Assembly (NCBI RefSeq): GCF_901709675.1 | Contig: NC_051107.1 | Location: forward strand, 1,793,501 to 1,857,500 | Length of the DNA stretch: 64,000 nt | Reading direction: 5' to 3' | Origin: Syngnathus acus | Lineage: Eukaryota; Chordata; Actinopteri; Syngnathiformes; Syngnathidae | Shown: in pieces, positions 1-12,400 of the stretch | How positions within the stretch are numbered: the stretch's first letter is position 1 | Layout of the letters: each line of letters begins with the position of its first letter | The notes under the pieces: generated by a model | Told to the model about the DNA's origin: nothing | What the model saw: the letters and a program-made list of their open reading frames with translations, nothing else | Database searches by the model: none | Translations under genes and position numbers: made by a program

Positions 1-392
1 TCTACCGTGTAGCTGTGACGGACGACAGGCTGGCAGGCGGGCGGGCTGGCTGGCTGGCTCGGAGAAAGCTTGTCTGATGTGTTTATGCCACGGGCTTTTG
101 AGGGCTGCGGTTGCACGCGCGGCGAGAACATCTGAAGGGAGACAAACAAGCGGGGAGGCGAGGCAAAAGGCCCAGTAATGGAGTGTAAACCTGCATCGAC
201 ACTCTTTAAACACCTCCCAGCGCAGGGGAAGCACTTTAGAGGAAATGTATAAATCAAAACTTTTGACTAATAAGTCCATGCAATTAAAACGGGGCCTTTA
301 CAAATCAAGCCTGACTGTCAGTTTCCTGCTATGCATTTTATTGGACGCCCAGAGGCTTGTAAACACAAACAGAGAAGTTCATGTTGGAATAT

Positions 393-730
393 AAATCGAA
401 AACAAATGCGTTATATAAAAATAATCGTGTGTATTGTCTGTATCGCGCTGCCCCCGGTGGCCAAAAGGTGTATACCATAATATGGCAAAATATCCAAAAA
501 AGGTCTTAAATTTGTTCAAATGTAATAGAGACCCAATGTGGGTTCAAATTAATGTCTTAAGAAATCGAAAACAAATGCGTTATATAAAAATAATCGTGTG
601 TGTCGTCTGTAGTGCGCTGCCTCCGGTGGCCAAAAGGTGTATATCATAATATGGCAAAATATCCAAAAGTGGTCTCAAATTTGTTCAAATGTAATAGAAA
701 CCCATTGTGGGTTCAATTTAATGTCTTTAA
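393..730. repeat. Two-copy tandem duplication, 169-bp period
   Basis: Two head-to-tail copies of about 169 bp (393-561 and 562-730). Both contain the same landmarks at constant offset: TCGAAAACAAATGCG at 396 and 565, then GGTGGCCAAAAGGTGTAT, then ATGGCAAAATATCCAAAA. They differ by scattered substitutions, so the duplication is not brand new. Two overlapping short open frames (434-649 and 637-822) are by-products of it and not genes. Confidence 0.9.
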
Positions 731-3574
731 ATGCTTCCTCATCTCTACTCTGGATTATTGAGGCGGACAGAGACTTTAATCCAGATGCTGCCAGCCATTC
801 AGAGGTGCTTGAATACGATTAATGTTTTTGTCCTATAGTTGGCAGCAGACTCTTGGACTAAACCAAAATTTGGTGTGGCGGTCGAACGAATTAAATGTTT
901 CATTTTAATCACCAGCACAAAGCCTTGTAAATTATCGAGAGTTTTGTGGCTAAGCGCTTAATCCCGGAGGTCAAGTCTTCTCGGGAGCATGGATTGGGAA
1001 TCCCATAGGTCAGTGGAACATGGGTTCATCGCAAATTGGATGAAAATGTGGACTGGAATTGTTATTGGTTAGAAACAGCAAGACATCATCATCTCCACCA
1101 AGGTAGCCACTTAAAACGATCGTCAAGTTCTAATGACAGTTCACCTCTTTGTTCCCTCCAAACTTGTCTCGACTTGGATCGTGGTGATACAATCCCCGTA
1201 CACAGTTGCCCTCAGGCTTCCTATGACTCCTCCCGTCGGACATTTGTGGCATGTTATCGCAAGCCAACTGCAAAAGCTGTGATTCACGATGCCAATAATC
1301 ATCTGGACGCGTTCCGCCGAGGTGTTCCGAGGTTTCTCACGCATGGTCTCGGGGACACGGTCTGCCAACACTGAACTGTGATTACTGTTATTAATTACAC
1401 AGGGATTCATTTTTAGATGTGACACTCGATTCTATCTTTTAGACCTTTATTACATCCCACCAACACCGAATCATCTCTTTATGAAGGCTCCGAGTTATTT
1501 GCGCCGTTTTTCAACTAAAATACACTCATAGGACACGATTAGTTTGATAAGATCTGATAAAAGAACAACACCAAGGATTCAGCCTGTGGGAAGGAGCCGC
1601 ATTTTAACAACACTGTGCTCAATTGAGGTCATTATTTTTGCTCCGTTTCTGTATCCGATAAGAAGATAATGTTTGAAATATTGTAAGGAGTGAAATTTGG
1701 TGATTAAAAGGGAAGAAAACTGAGCTTGTTCGAACATCAGAGTTGGACCATACTTTCTGAGAACTACCCATGATGGTTATTTCCAAATTATCTTGAGTTA
1801 GGGCAACTTTAGTTAGGTCACTTTGTGGTTATATTGTGGCTGAACTAAAAACTGATTTTCAGTGTGAGAAGCTGAAAGCAAGAGAGAGTCATGAAGGACT
1901 GAGGATGAGTGGCTAGATGAAGCAACACAGGGAAGACGTGTCAGGACTGGAGATGATGCCAGTGTGCAGCTGACGGAGCCGAAATCTGATTCGTCTGCCC
2001 GCTAGCTTGTAGCGTCTGGGAATTAAATGCAGGAACGGCCGCTTTAGGCTTTGAATTAGCTCCCGGAACCCCAGAAGAAAACTCATCGGCCTTTTTAAAC
2101 ATTTAAGAGCGATTCTTGGCTGCAGTGGTCTTAATTACGGCGAAGTATCTGTGTCCTGTTGATTGGGCGTGTATGACACTCGGAGGGATGATGGAGAGGG
2201 TATCTTAAAATGAAGAAGAGCCTTAGATATAGATTACAGGGAATTATGAAAGAGTGGTTCTTTCTCATACTTTGAACCGTGATCGTTTATGATCCGCCGT
2301 TCCGAGAGGCTGGAGTTAAATTTACTTGACTGAATTAGTTTTAATAAGTGAAGGAGGGGCAAATATTACACAGATGGTGAGAAGGTGGGCAGATGTTGGC
2401 GAAAATCCAGAGGGTCTTACTGTTGGATCCTTGCTTCTGTTTTTCTTCAGGAATAGAAATTGGAAGTATAATCTTGGTAGACCTTGCTGATATTATTTGG
2501 CGCCAGTTGCTTGACCCAGATGATAACAGTCGTGACCTCGCCGAAGGAGAATTAGGTAGATACTTAATCAAGGAACGTCGTCCTTCCATTTTTTTATACA
2601 TTCCATCTTTATTCCTGCTCGTCTTCATGATATCTGTGTTGGATTAAACCATCCCCGATCTAGAGTGGGTATCCGTTGACAGTAATCCACGCCGCTAATC
2701 CGCGTCTTGATGTAAACACTCAAGGACATTGCGGCTCCATCCTCGCCGCCCTTTCCTCGCCTCCTCCTCTGCCGCTACTGTCTTCCTGAGAGGAATGAAT
2801 GTGCCATCTGTTCCGGGTGTTAGTTTAGCCCCGTGTCAGACCTGATCGCTCAATCTTTATTTATTCCCGCGTGTGGATTGAAGGGTTGCTAGCGAGATTA
2901 GTTCAAGGGTGCGGCTTCATTTCATTGCTGATGGTGACTATTAATCATCAGATGAAAGTTTGTGTTGATGTCCAGGTTTGGAGTTTGGCATAGGTGGTTC
3001 CGTTTGGACTGGATCAGAACTTCCTACAATTCATAGTGTTGTAATTTTGATTATCAGATTATTGGCGGTAATGACGAAAAAATCTATTTTTCTTTAATTA
3101 CTCTCATTGTCACTCACTCACATTCTCTTAATCCCATTTTCTTGTTCGGTTCATATTTAAGTAGTTTACTCTTCATTGGCACGTCATCAGATTTTTTTTT
3201 TCTCACTGAAATGCTTCAGTCTTTGAATAGAAATAGATTATTTTGTCATCCTCTTGCTTTTGATCGGCATCGCCTCCTAATTGTCATGTCTCGCCCCGAC
3301 ACTCCATTTACGCCATCATCATCATATCTAAAGCTAAAAGGGTCTCCTGACAGATCCATAAAAGATTGTCTAAATGCTTTGGGAAATGGACCAATTTGGA
3401 GCAAGTTGATCTTTGATTTTTGCTAATGGTTGCTCATGACTTTTTTGTGTGTGTGAGTTTGTGTGTGGTACAGGCAAGACTGAATGTGGAGATAAGTCAA
3501 GAACCCAAAAGCAAGCAAACAAACCACATCTAACCTTGGTAGTGCAATTCAGTTCAAAGTGGTATTATCTCACC

Positions 3575-3640
3575 TTACCATTGACGGCTATAGACGTCAA
3601 ATATCCTTTTTAACTGGGCTAGCAGTGAATGAGTTAATTT
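3575..3640 (-). mobile_element. Short palindromic dispersed repeat, copy 1
   Basis: Read on the minus strand this stretch matches the segments near 40355 and 58037: an arm like CATTCACTG, then AGCCCAGTTAAAA, then a core TTGACGTCTATAGCCGTCAATGG. The opposite arm, seen in the other copies, reads AGTGAATGAG, so the unit looks like a small MITE with complementary ends. Family and target duplication are undetermined. Confidence 0.5.
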
Positions 3641-4404
3641 TTCTTTTCCTCATCCAATTTGTTTGATCTTGTATTCATATTCATTGTTCTTTGTTATGGC
3701 CTCTCGGGGAAGGAGACTGAGCAGTGATGCGTTTGGATTATTATCGGAAGATGAGCCACAGTGTCTCGGAATCATCAAAATTACATTCTGTGGGGCCTCA
3801 TATATTGTACATACCAGAAAACCTGCTTCTGATTCTCGATTGGAGAAGCTATCACTCCTCATTACCTTCCACGTAATTTGGGACCAATAAGCTGTGGCTT
3901 CGTAAGATCAGGCTCCTCAGGTTGATTACGCTTGTCTGGATGCCACACTGATAAATGCCAACTTCCCACCAGGGAGACCCAACAAGCACGTGACACTCGC
4001 AAGTTTCCCTTGTCTCCGAATTTCTCGCCGCTCTATGCAGAACATCAGTTTGGAGTGACCCCTATGACATATCGGTATTCTTATTTCTGCAAAGGCTAGC
4101 ATTTTTTCCCCCCCTCTCTAATTATTGTTCCCCTTTGTGCTAGTTTGTAAAAGACAAAGCGAAGGTGCTAGCGTTTGCAGAGTCAGCAGGTGATGTACCC
4201 TGTTGGGAAGCAGCAGAGAGAAATCGCCAAAGGTTGCAAATTGCTACTCTGAGGGGAGAATCAATTAGGTGCATAGAGGCGAGAAGGTGTCCGTGCAGAA
4301 CCTTCCTCTGAGATGACTCCTTATCTTCTCTGCTTGATCCATACATTGATTTTTTTTTGGGTTAAATTTGAGCTGATTCTCACTGTTTTCTCGCTGTCTT
4401 CCAG

Positions 4405-4490
4405 GTGCATAATGTCCTCCATCTTGAAAGAGGCTTGATCCTGATCGACAGAGAGTAGTGGGCCGTGCCTCCGTCCCACCCTACGCAGCC
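4405..4490 (+). other. plxna4: plxna4 5'UTR segment with a small upstream ORF
   Basis: The exon is taken to begin after the pyrimidine-rich acceptor ending at AG 4403-4404, leaving 86 nt of 5'UTR before the ATG at 4491. Within it, an ATG at 4412 opens an eight-codon upstream ORF ending in TGA at 4436-4438, in a different frame from the plexin ORF. Such uORFs commonly dampen translation of the main ORF; an effect here is inference. An in-frame GTG at 4458 would extend the main ORF by 11 codons, but the ATG at 4491 has a much better context. Confidence 0.6.
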
Positions 4491-5723
4491 ATGATGTCCA
4501 GGACACGGATCTGCTTTTTTCTATGCTGTTTCATTTCCACGTTGGCGCCGCTCACCACGTCAAAAACGGCGGTACGAGCTCCGCAATCTTACGGCTCCCA
4601 AGTGATCACGGCGTCTTTAGAGGAGGAAGAGTACGCTTCGTTTCGTGCCGAGAACCCCGAATGGACATTCAACCATTTGGCGGTGGACTATCGCAATGGC
4701 AACGTTTACTTGGGAGCGGTTAATCGCATCTATAAACTTTCACCGGGTTTGGAGGTTCAGTTGTCTCACGAAACCGGCCCGGATGAGGATAACCGCAAGT
4801 GCTACCCGCCGCGGATTGTGCAGCCTTGCAGCGAACCGCTGACGCTCACCAATAACGTCAACAAGATGCTGCTGATGGACTACCGGGAAAACCGGCTGCT
4901 AGCGTGCGGGAGTCTCTACCAGGGTATCTGCAAACTGCTGCGCCTGGACGATCTCTTCAAGCTCGGAGAACCCTTCCACAAAAAGGAACACTACCTCTCT
5001 GGGGTCAACGAGAGCGGCTCTGTGTTTGGCGTCATCGTTTCCTACGGGAACGCCTCCCCGGACATGTTGTTTGTCGCCACGGCGGTGGACGGCAAGCCGG
5101 AGTACTTCCCCACCATCTCTAGTCGCAAGTTGGCCAGAAATTCCGAGGAGGATGGGATGTTCGCTTATGTCTTCCACGATGAGTTTGTGGCCTCGATGAT
5201 TAAAATCCCCTCTGACACTTTCACCGTCATACCAGACTTTGACATTTATTACATTTACGGCTTCGCCAGCGGGAGCTTTGTCTACTTCCTTACGTTGCAG
5301 CCTGAAATGGGGGGCAGCCCGACCACCGGGTCCTCCTCGGCAGGCCGAGAACAGGTCTACACCTCCAAGATAGTCCGACTGTGTAAAGCAGACACCGCCT
5401 TCAACTCGTACGTTGAGGTGCCAATCGGATGCGTCAGCGGCAATGTGGAGTACCGACTTCTGGAAGCGGCCTATCTGTCCAAAGCTGGCGCCAACTTGGC
5501 GCGCTCGCTGGACGTCGCGCCGGACGACGACGTCCTTTTCGCCGTCTTCTCCAAGGGTCAGAAAAGGAGACCCCAGCAGGAATCCCAGGACTCTGCCCTT
5601 TGCGTGTTCTCGCTTCGCAAAATCAACGAGAGGATCAAGGACAGACTCCAGTCGTGCTACAAGGGCGAGGGCACGCTCGACCTGGCTTGGCTCAAGGTCA
5701 AAGATATTCCCTGCAGCAGTGCG
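4491..5723 (+). CDS. plxna4: Plexin-A4, first coding exon (signal peptide and most of sema domain)
   Basis: Plexin-A4 is a cell-surface receptor for class 3/6 semaphorins (class 3 via neuropilin) in axon guidance. This exon encodes 411 residues. I start at ATG 4491 (GCC before it gives a G at -3; a second ATG follows directly) because a hydrophobic signal peptide follows at about residues 7-22 ([15 protein letters not shown]). The sema beta-propeller begins near residue 48 and includes the hallmark stretches [37 protein letters not shown] (about 95-110), [24 protein letters not shown] and [21 protein letters not shown]-glycosylation sequons lie at about N173 (NES) and N187 (NAS); conserved cysteines include 104, 113, 139, 147, 298, 314, 371, 389 and 408. 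The segments [20 protein letters not shown] and [17 protein letters not shown] match plexin-A4 better than A1, A2 or A3 as I remember them. The exon ends in GCG before a GTGAGT donor at 5724, phase 0. Confidence 0.93.
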
Positions 5724-6632
5724 GTGAGTACTACACTCTTTTTTGGTTTCTCACTGTTTATTCGAGGCGAGCTCAGGTAAGTGTCTCTGAAAGACACTGA
5801 TGTAAATTCTCATCTGGCTGAGATGAAGTAGGGGGGGGCGCCTTGATGAGCAGCATTTTCTCAGTCGGGTTCATGCTCTGTCTCATTATGATGTGATGTT
5901 CGCTATCCACTCAACCTTTTTTTAAACAATGCAGCCCAATGCTCAGCCAAATTACCATAATTTCATTCCCCTGTAACAACATTACACATTCAGTGATTCA
6001 GTTCATCACACGCACATAAAAGGAAAGCAGGGTTAAATTGGGTGCTGAGTGTTTGGACTGCTTTCAAAAGCCCAAACTTATTTCTTCTTCTTGATTGATA
6101 AAAGAAGCCAACCCCATAAAGAAGAAAATTACCTTATTGTCATCTTGCATTTGTTTGATTTCTAAGCAGCCAATGAAGATCTCCCGAAGGATGCTCTAAA
6201 TTATTCCTGACAATTTTACTAAATACCTGCTGTGGAAAAAAATACTCCTCTGTTTTATGAATGAACGCTACACTGTTCAACACAGACATGAAGTAATTTC
6301 CTTTAACTTTTACAAGCTAAATAAAAGGCTGAAAGAGATTTTACACAGTTGTACAACCACCGGCAATCCCCACAGACGCTACAATCGTAAATAAACGTAC
6401 CTTGTACGCTCAAGGTCATATTTCAGAATTCGCCCAGTCTATGCACTCGTGACCTTAGCCGTCTACTATCTCAGGATTTGACCCTTTCTCGTGTCGGCCT
6501 GTGGAATCACGGCGTAAATCTAAGAATTGGTCTATGGCTTGGCCGCACGTGCCGGCGGACCGCCGTCGTCCGCCCGCTCGAGGGCAGGGATAAATCACGC
6601 CCGCAGCAGAGCTGTCAGCAGGGAGAGGAAGC

Positions 6633-6670
6633 GTGTGTGTGAGTGTGTGTGTGTGTATGTGTGTGTGTGA
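6633..6670. repeat. Imperfect (GT)n microsatellite
   Basis: Runs of GT interrupted by single GA and TA dinucleotides. The histidine/threonine-rich open frames on the opposite strand at 6595-6867 arise from it and are not genes. Confidence 0.9.
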
Positions 6671-7935
6671 TGGCGCACGCTGGGGTTAGCGCCGGGGAAC
6701 GACGCCATTTCGCCACTCGCCACGGTATCATCGCTGCCACCGCGTGAATTTGACCCTGCTGAAGAAGTGGAGGCGGTGGACGCAGCGGGAAATAAATCAC
6801 ACATACGCTCATACGTCACACCAGGAGGCAAAAAGACTCTAAAGAAGAGGCGTTGGGAAATTTTCATTCAGTGGTTCATCAAATAGAAAAGATGGAAAAA
6901 TTCAACGACAACTGTTTTAAATAATCTAGTAATCGTTTAGTAATAATTTAGTAATCGTTTAATTACCAATTGACCAAAGCCAGTAAATGTGGGAAAATAG
7001 TTTCGTAATACACAAATAACATTTTAGAATTTGATTAATCGATAGAATAATCGATAGAATAATCGGTTCGAAAAATATTCAACAGTGACAAACCTACTTC
7101 CTGCTTTTCACGGAAAGTCCAGTTCAAAACTGAAGTTTGTTGAAGGCTCCAGATGCTACAGCCCAACCAGAACATCTTTGATCAAAGACTCCTCAATGAC
7201 AAAGCCACAATAACATCAAACACCCACTCGACATATTTGTACCTGGAACGATCTTGGCAATGCAAATTGTAAACACCGTCGCCCCAAACATTAAAAGCAA
7301 TCTGCATTTTTTAAAGCAGCCGTGCCAATCAAGTTTTTAAAGCAACATCGACGACTCCTCGATAAATCCTCCCCCGGCCATCTGACGGCGGCAGGGGGGG
7401 TATGTTGTGATTAATCCGCAGTCCCCCGATTAGATGGTGAAAGTTGCCCGCCAGATTGCTGCGCTATTACGTTCGACAGTCTGCTGTATTTACCTTGATT
7501 AAATTCCGGAGTAGGAAGTAAAAAAAAAATATGGCATGAACACCAGAGTACATTAATCAGAAGATGAACTCATTATAAAATTAATTGATGGTGTAGTTAC
7601 AACTTATTAACATATAAGCAGTGATATGATGACCTCAAGACATCCCTGATATTTCTTTCATCGCTAACTTGTTTGCGTCATTTTATCGTTGTAAACTTCA
7701 GATTTATCCATCACATCCTATAGTGCAACAAATTACCTTATCATGTTCGTTTTTATGTTTTTATGTTTACGTCTCTTCAAACTCGCTATTATGTTTTTTT
7801 TTTGTCTCCAATTAGACTGCGTGTGAAAACTCCCAGCCTCATTATTTACTAGTCTCTTCACACATATGGGAGCGCTATTTGTCTCCATGAGTCATTTCAA
7901 AAAAGTTTCTCGCTCTGTTTTTTTTTTTTTTTTAT

Positions 7936-7949
7936 GTTACCATGGCAAC
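7936..7949. promoter_or_regulatory. RFX-type X-box motif
   Basis: GTTACCATGGCAAC fits the palindromic RFX-factor consensus GTTNCCATGGNAAC at all fixed positions. It lies in the first visible plxna4 intron. Binding and the target gene are inferred only. Confidence 0.55.
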
Positions 7950-9210
7950 CCACTTTATCCTTGTTGCTATTCATGTGGCTGTTTCACAAAAAAAACAATG
8001 ACTTGGTGAACAATGAAGCGTTGAACTTGCCAATGTAGAGTAAAAAAAAAAAATCAAACATATTTATGAGTATGTCAACTGTGGTTCATTACTAAAAGTC
8101 TAAAAGCTAACCAAAATCAGTTATACACTATCAACTATGACATCATATCACGTTTCCATCTAATCATAAGGATAGGCCAATATTAATCTAGCATCAACGA
8201 TGTCTCGTACAAACTGCCAGATTGTTCTAGAGGATTCCAGTGATTGGATAATGTTCACAGCATGAAGTAATCCCCAATCAGATTAACAATGAAGTCATTC
8301 AATTTTTTTTATTTATTTTTTAAACCAGTGTTGAGGTTTATATCAGATAATGAAAAAGAAGCGCTTTGACGGACTTTGGGACTGTTTTCCGCATGGGAAT
8401 AAAGCAGTTCATCCTCGCTCGCTTTCCATAATCTACTCAGAGAGAGAGAGGAAGCGCGATATGATGGAGAGGATGAGGATGCTCCCCCAACCCAAAAAAA
8501 AAAATGGCCGCCACGCTTGGCCGAGCCACATAATGCACGCTCAACAGTATAAGTCTCCAGGAGGGCCCGCGTCCATAGATCATTGTGAAGTGGCATGTGA
8601 CCTATAAAACCGTCCCCCTGCACTTTACATGTTCGCTCTGTCAGCAGAAAGTGAAGGAAAAAAAACAAAAACAAAATCGTGCGGTCTCAATAAATTTACA
8701 CCCATCCTCAATTCATTTCTCGATCCTCTTCGTCCTCTTTTCGGAATGCTTTGGCCACCGACTTTCACACCCTGATGAGAAAATGACAAGGTCGCGTGCG
8801 AGTCCCAAGAAGGCCGCGACCGTCCGCTCATCCGCTCGGCTAATGATCATTAATTACATGTCATTAACCAACATGCCACGGGCCCTTCTCACACATTAGT
8901 CATCTGCCTCTCAGCTTCTGGATTCACGCCGATTAATTATATCGTTCAACACGGTCCTTTGTCGGCCCTCATCTGCCTTCACGTGTTTCTTTTTCATGTT
9001 GTGGAATTTGGTTTTTGGGAGGTGTTGTCGGGCAAATTTATAGATGGCGCTATAACTTGGGCTGAACTAAATCTTATAGGCGTAGATGAGTAAACTTGAC
9101 GAGTTTATTTTTCTGTGATTCCAATCTACCATTTCTTTCTCTCTAGCACATCAGGTTTATAATAATAAGAATTATAATCAGAATAATAAAAGTACTCACC
9201 TCTTGAGTAG

Positions 9211-9455
9211 TCATCATACTGATACCGAGTACTAATACCACTAGTTTCGATACATGGAATTTCCACAGAAAACAACTTGTATATCAATTTCTCTTAAAAT
9301 TGCATGAAATTAATAGCAATTTTCTAATCTTCAAATTTGTAGTTTCTAGTTCAACTCATAAAACAGTAGCCAATACTGGATGCTGTAACGAGTATCGATA
9401 TCTTGAAATAAGGCTTGTACAGATACCGATACCTGGTATCGGTACTTTCCCATCG
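9211..9455. repeat. Probable dispersed repeat with GTATCGGTA / TACCGATAC motifs
   Basis: The segment carries repeated forward and reverse forms of a GATACCGATACC / GGTATCGGTAC motif near both ends (GATACCGAGTAC at about 9221, GGTATCGGTAC at about 9436). Related motifs recur at 31594-31625 and 32998-33029. This pattern is common in fish interspersed repeats; the family and exact ends are not determined. Confidence 0.4.
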
Positions 9456-12400
9456 CTACCATTTAGTAATATTCAAGAATTAACGGTTTAAGCTTTTATG
9501 AGGCAAACTTAAAAAATAAAAATATCTAAAAATAAAAGTGATATGCTAGACAAATAGTACAGATTTTTATTTTCAATTAATATTTTTGAATATAATAAAG
9601 AATTAATCTTTAATTTACCATTATTTGTAAACATGTAAACTGCTTTGAAAATAAATACACAAAATATTGTTCTCAGCCTAAATGGGAGAGGCTTAATCCT
9701 TGGCTCTCTGTCCGATGAGTCAGTCTCGGCCACATCCACAGGAAGCGAAAGGCTCATTCATTCATTAAGACTATCCAGACTGCCCCCCCCTTCCACGGTG
9801 ACCCCACTCCACTTCATCCCACTCCATCCATCCACATATCCGCTATCCGGCTCGCTGGCTGGCCGACCGGCCTGCTAATTAAATCTCCATACATGATACT
9901 GCTTGTTAAAGGTCAGTATTCATCACAATATCATTATTATGTGATTAAACAACATTGTCTGCTGGTTGGCCTCATCTCCACAACATTGACGTGAGTCTTA
10001 TTTGAAAAATAGGAGAAAATATCACACATTGCCATGCAGCTTTCATTTTCTCTTGCTTCTGCCCCAATTCTCAGCTCTATTATAAATTAGCATCCTGTTG
10101 CTATTCTTTTACAATTCCCTATCAAAAATCAGTCTATGTATGTATATCCATTGTTCTCTTGAATTGTAATCACTGGGTGGTCGTCCCACTGGCACGCGAA
10201 GAGGAAGTTAAAGCTACTCTACGCGATGACAGCGACAACTCAAACTGAATTTTAGCTCTACTTCGGTCTGTGTTGGTTCAAGAAATGAAAAGGAAACTCT
10301 TGGGATGCCTCCGTGAAGCATCAAAAAAGAGTCTGGATCACAAGACATCAGAAGCAGATTTATTTAATTAAATGTATATTTGAGTTGGAGAATAACAATG
10401 TCGTATCAAGGCTTGAAATAACGTGTTTAGCCGCAGAAATAGCCACCTGAAGCTTCTTGCTAGCTTGCTACTTACGCTACATCAGCTAGCTCAATACTGC
10501 AATGCAAAACCATTTTTCGAGCAAAAATAAATTCTACCAATCGACTAATAACGGCAGTTTTTCCTCAAATTGCAGCCTTTACGAAAATTGTACTACATTA
10601 TAATGTCAATTTGAATTTGCTAAATTATTCAGCCCTAATATGAATGTATATTATAATTACAATGAACTCAACTAATCCTTTTTGTCAGGATATAGTTTTG
10701 CCCATCATCCTGACGGGTCAGCAATTTGGCATCAGTGAATAATGTAATATGTAATTATATACTTTAACAGGCGCTACTTTTTTTTTCTATCAAGACAAAA
10801 AAACTTCCCCTTCAATCACCGATGATGCATGAAAGCACAACCAGCTCGGCTTGCTATTAATGTGGAATCATCACATTAGAGCATGGTACTCATCCAAATT
10901 TGTGTGGAATAACTGTGGTGAAAGGGACGAGGCCAGTACAAGAAAATGGACTCTATGGAGCCCGTAAAAGCCGAGCGGCGACATGAAATGAAATTTCCTC
11001 TGTGGTTGAATATGTGTCATTAACTCTGTGAACCGGCAGCCAACGGAACGGGCCCTCGTCGCCGTGCCAGCCCCGATTAGGCCATACATCAGAGAGCGTT
11101 GGAGAGCGGATCTCTTTCAGTCACCGCTAATCGCTTTTTCGCGTGGCCCCTTCTCTTTCTCGCAGCTCGGCGTATATATCTCTGCTGATCCCCCCCCTTC
11201 GCGCTCATTTGGTCCATGAGCTAGCTCGCTTTGTGCGTGGTGCTGGCAGGCGCACACAAACCGAAAGATGGATACGGCCGAGGGTGACCTGATTCTGCCT
11301 CAACTTCTGGCCACGATCCAAATATAGGAACGATGCTCTCGTGTTGTCACGTCTTGCGTTGGGACTGAATTGTCTTGGATTGACTTTAATTCTTGGTTTT
11401 AAAGTATACCGACCAATCTCGGGTTCAAGTTCAATCCCTGGACTGAGCAGGAGGTTAGGTAGGATTGCCCTCCCTCTCTCTAGAAATCGGGCAATGGAAA
11501 CTAAAGATTGACGCAACAGGTGATCAAACAAATAGACTGCGCAGGAACAATGTGTGCAGGAACAACAATGTTATTTGTTGACACGACGCATTCATCTTCA
11601 GGGACTCGGAGTGATCTATCAGTGACGGGCAAGAAATGTTTTGTCATTTCAACAACACGATTGTTTTTCAAACGTACACCTCACGGCGCCATTCATATCA
11701 GCATCTTATTAGTACAGCACGCCGATATTATTTGCCGTTCAGACCCAAGGTACCGCCTTGAGTACCAATGTCATGTTCCGGCGGCAGCGTAATGAAAACA
11801 TGTCTGGTTCCTGACAGACAGAAAGTATATTTCACCAGATTGCAGCAGCCGCGCTCACGAAACGACGAGATGGCAGATGTGATTGGCAAGCGGCTGAGGT
11901 AATACGGTGAATAACATGGCGCTGGGTCTACGGGAAATGATGGAAACACACATTTAGCACATGCATGCACAGATTTATTTTGGATTATCAAAACCACTTT
12001 AGCAGACTCGGAATCAGGTAATTGCTCTTGACAGGAATGCCTTTTTGTTCTTCCACTGAAGATGCATTTGATAATGAAGGCAGCGAATACTACAAAGTTT
12101 TCTCCGCTAGTTCCTGATAGCCTTTTAATCCCTCAGAAGAAAAGGCACATCACAAACAGTGAATACGATGATGAGGCAACCTTTATGGAATGACGCTAGT
12201 ATCCAGGGGATTGTATCTAGGCCCAGGAATATTTGTCATGATGGAGTTGGGGGGTTGTGGTCTTGGTTCTACTGGCCCGGATACAGATCGTCCGTTTGGT
12301 AATTTTACCGATATTCCTAAAGACCACCAAACCTTTGCTAGTATAATTTACGGTCGGTGACAATTTCCTAATTTGATAAGTGCTCCCGTATATTTGGCGT

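Larger units (their letters stand above)
1..4404. other. 5' non-coding flank of plxna4 (intron 1 or upstream)
   Basis: No coding exon is recognisable here. Open frames are all under about 115 codons and none resembles a family I know. The segment ends in a pyrimidine-rich tract and AG at 4403-4404, a good splice acceptor, so at least its 3' part is most likely the intron between a non-coding first exon and the first coding exon of plxna4. A promoter or first exon cannot be placed from sequence alone. Apart from a 169-bp tandem duplication (393-730) and a short dispersed repeat (about 3575-3640), I see only unique-looking sequence. Confidence 0.6.

Noticed and set aside
4458-4490. GTG at 4458 as the plexin start (11 extra residues)
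   Set aside because: A non-AUG start is unlikely when an ATG in good context with an immediate signal peptide follows at 4491.
4523-5800. Additional open frames on both strands over the first plexin exon
   Set aside because: Shadows of the plexin frame; arginine-, serine- or glutamine-rich translations without homology.
11420-11450. GGGTTCAAGTTCAATCCCTGG, resembling a tRNA B box or SINE head
   Set aside because: No A box at the right distance and no cloverleaf could be drawn; at most an old SINE fragment, not supportable.
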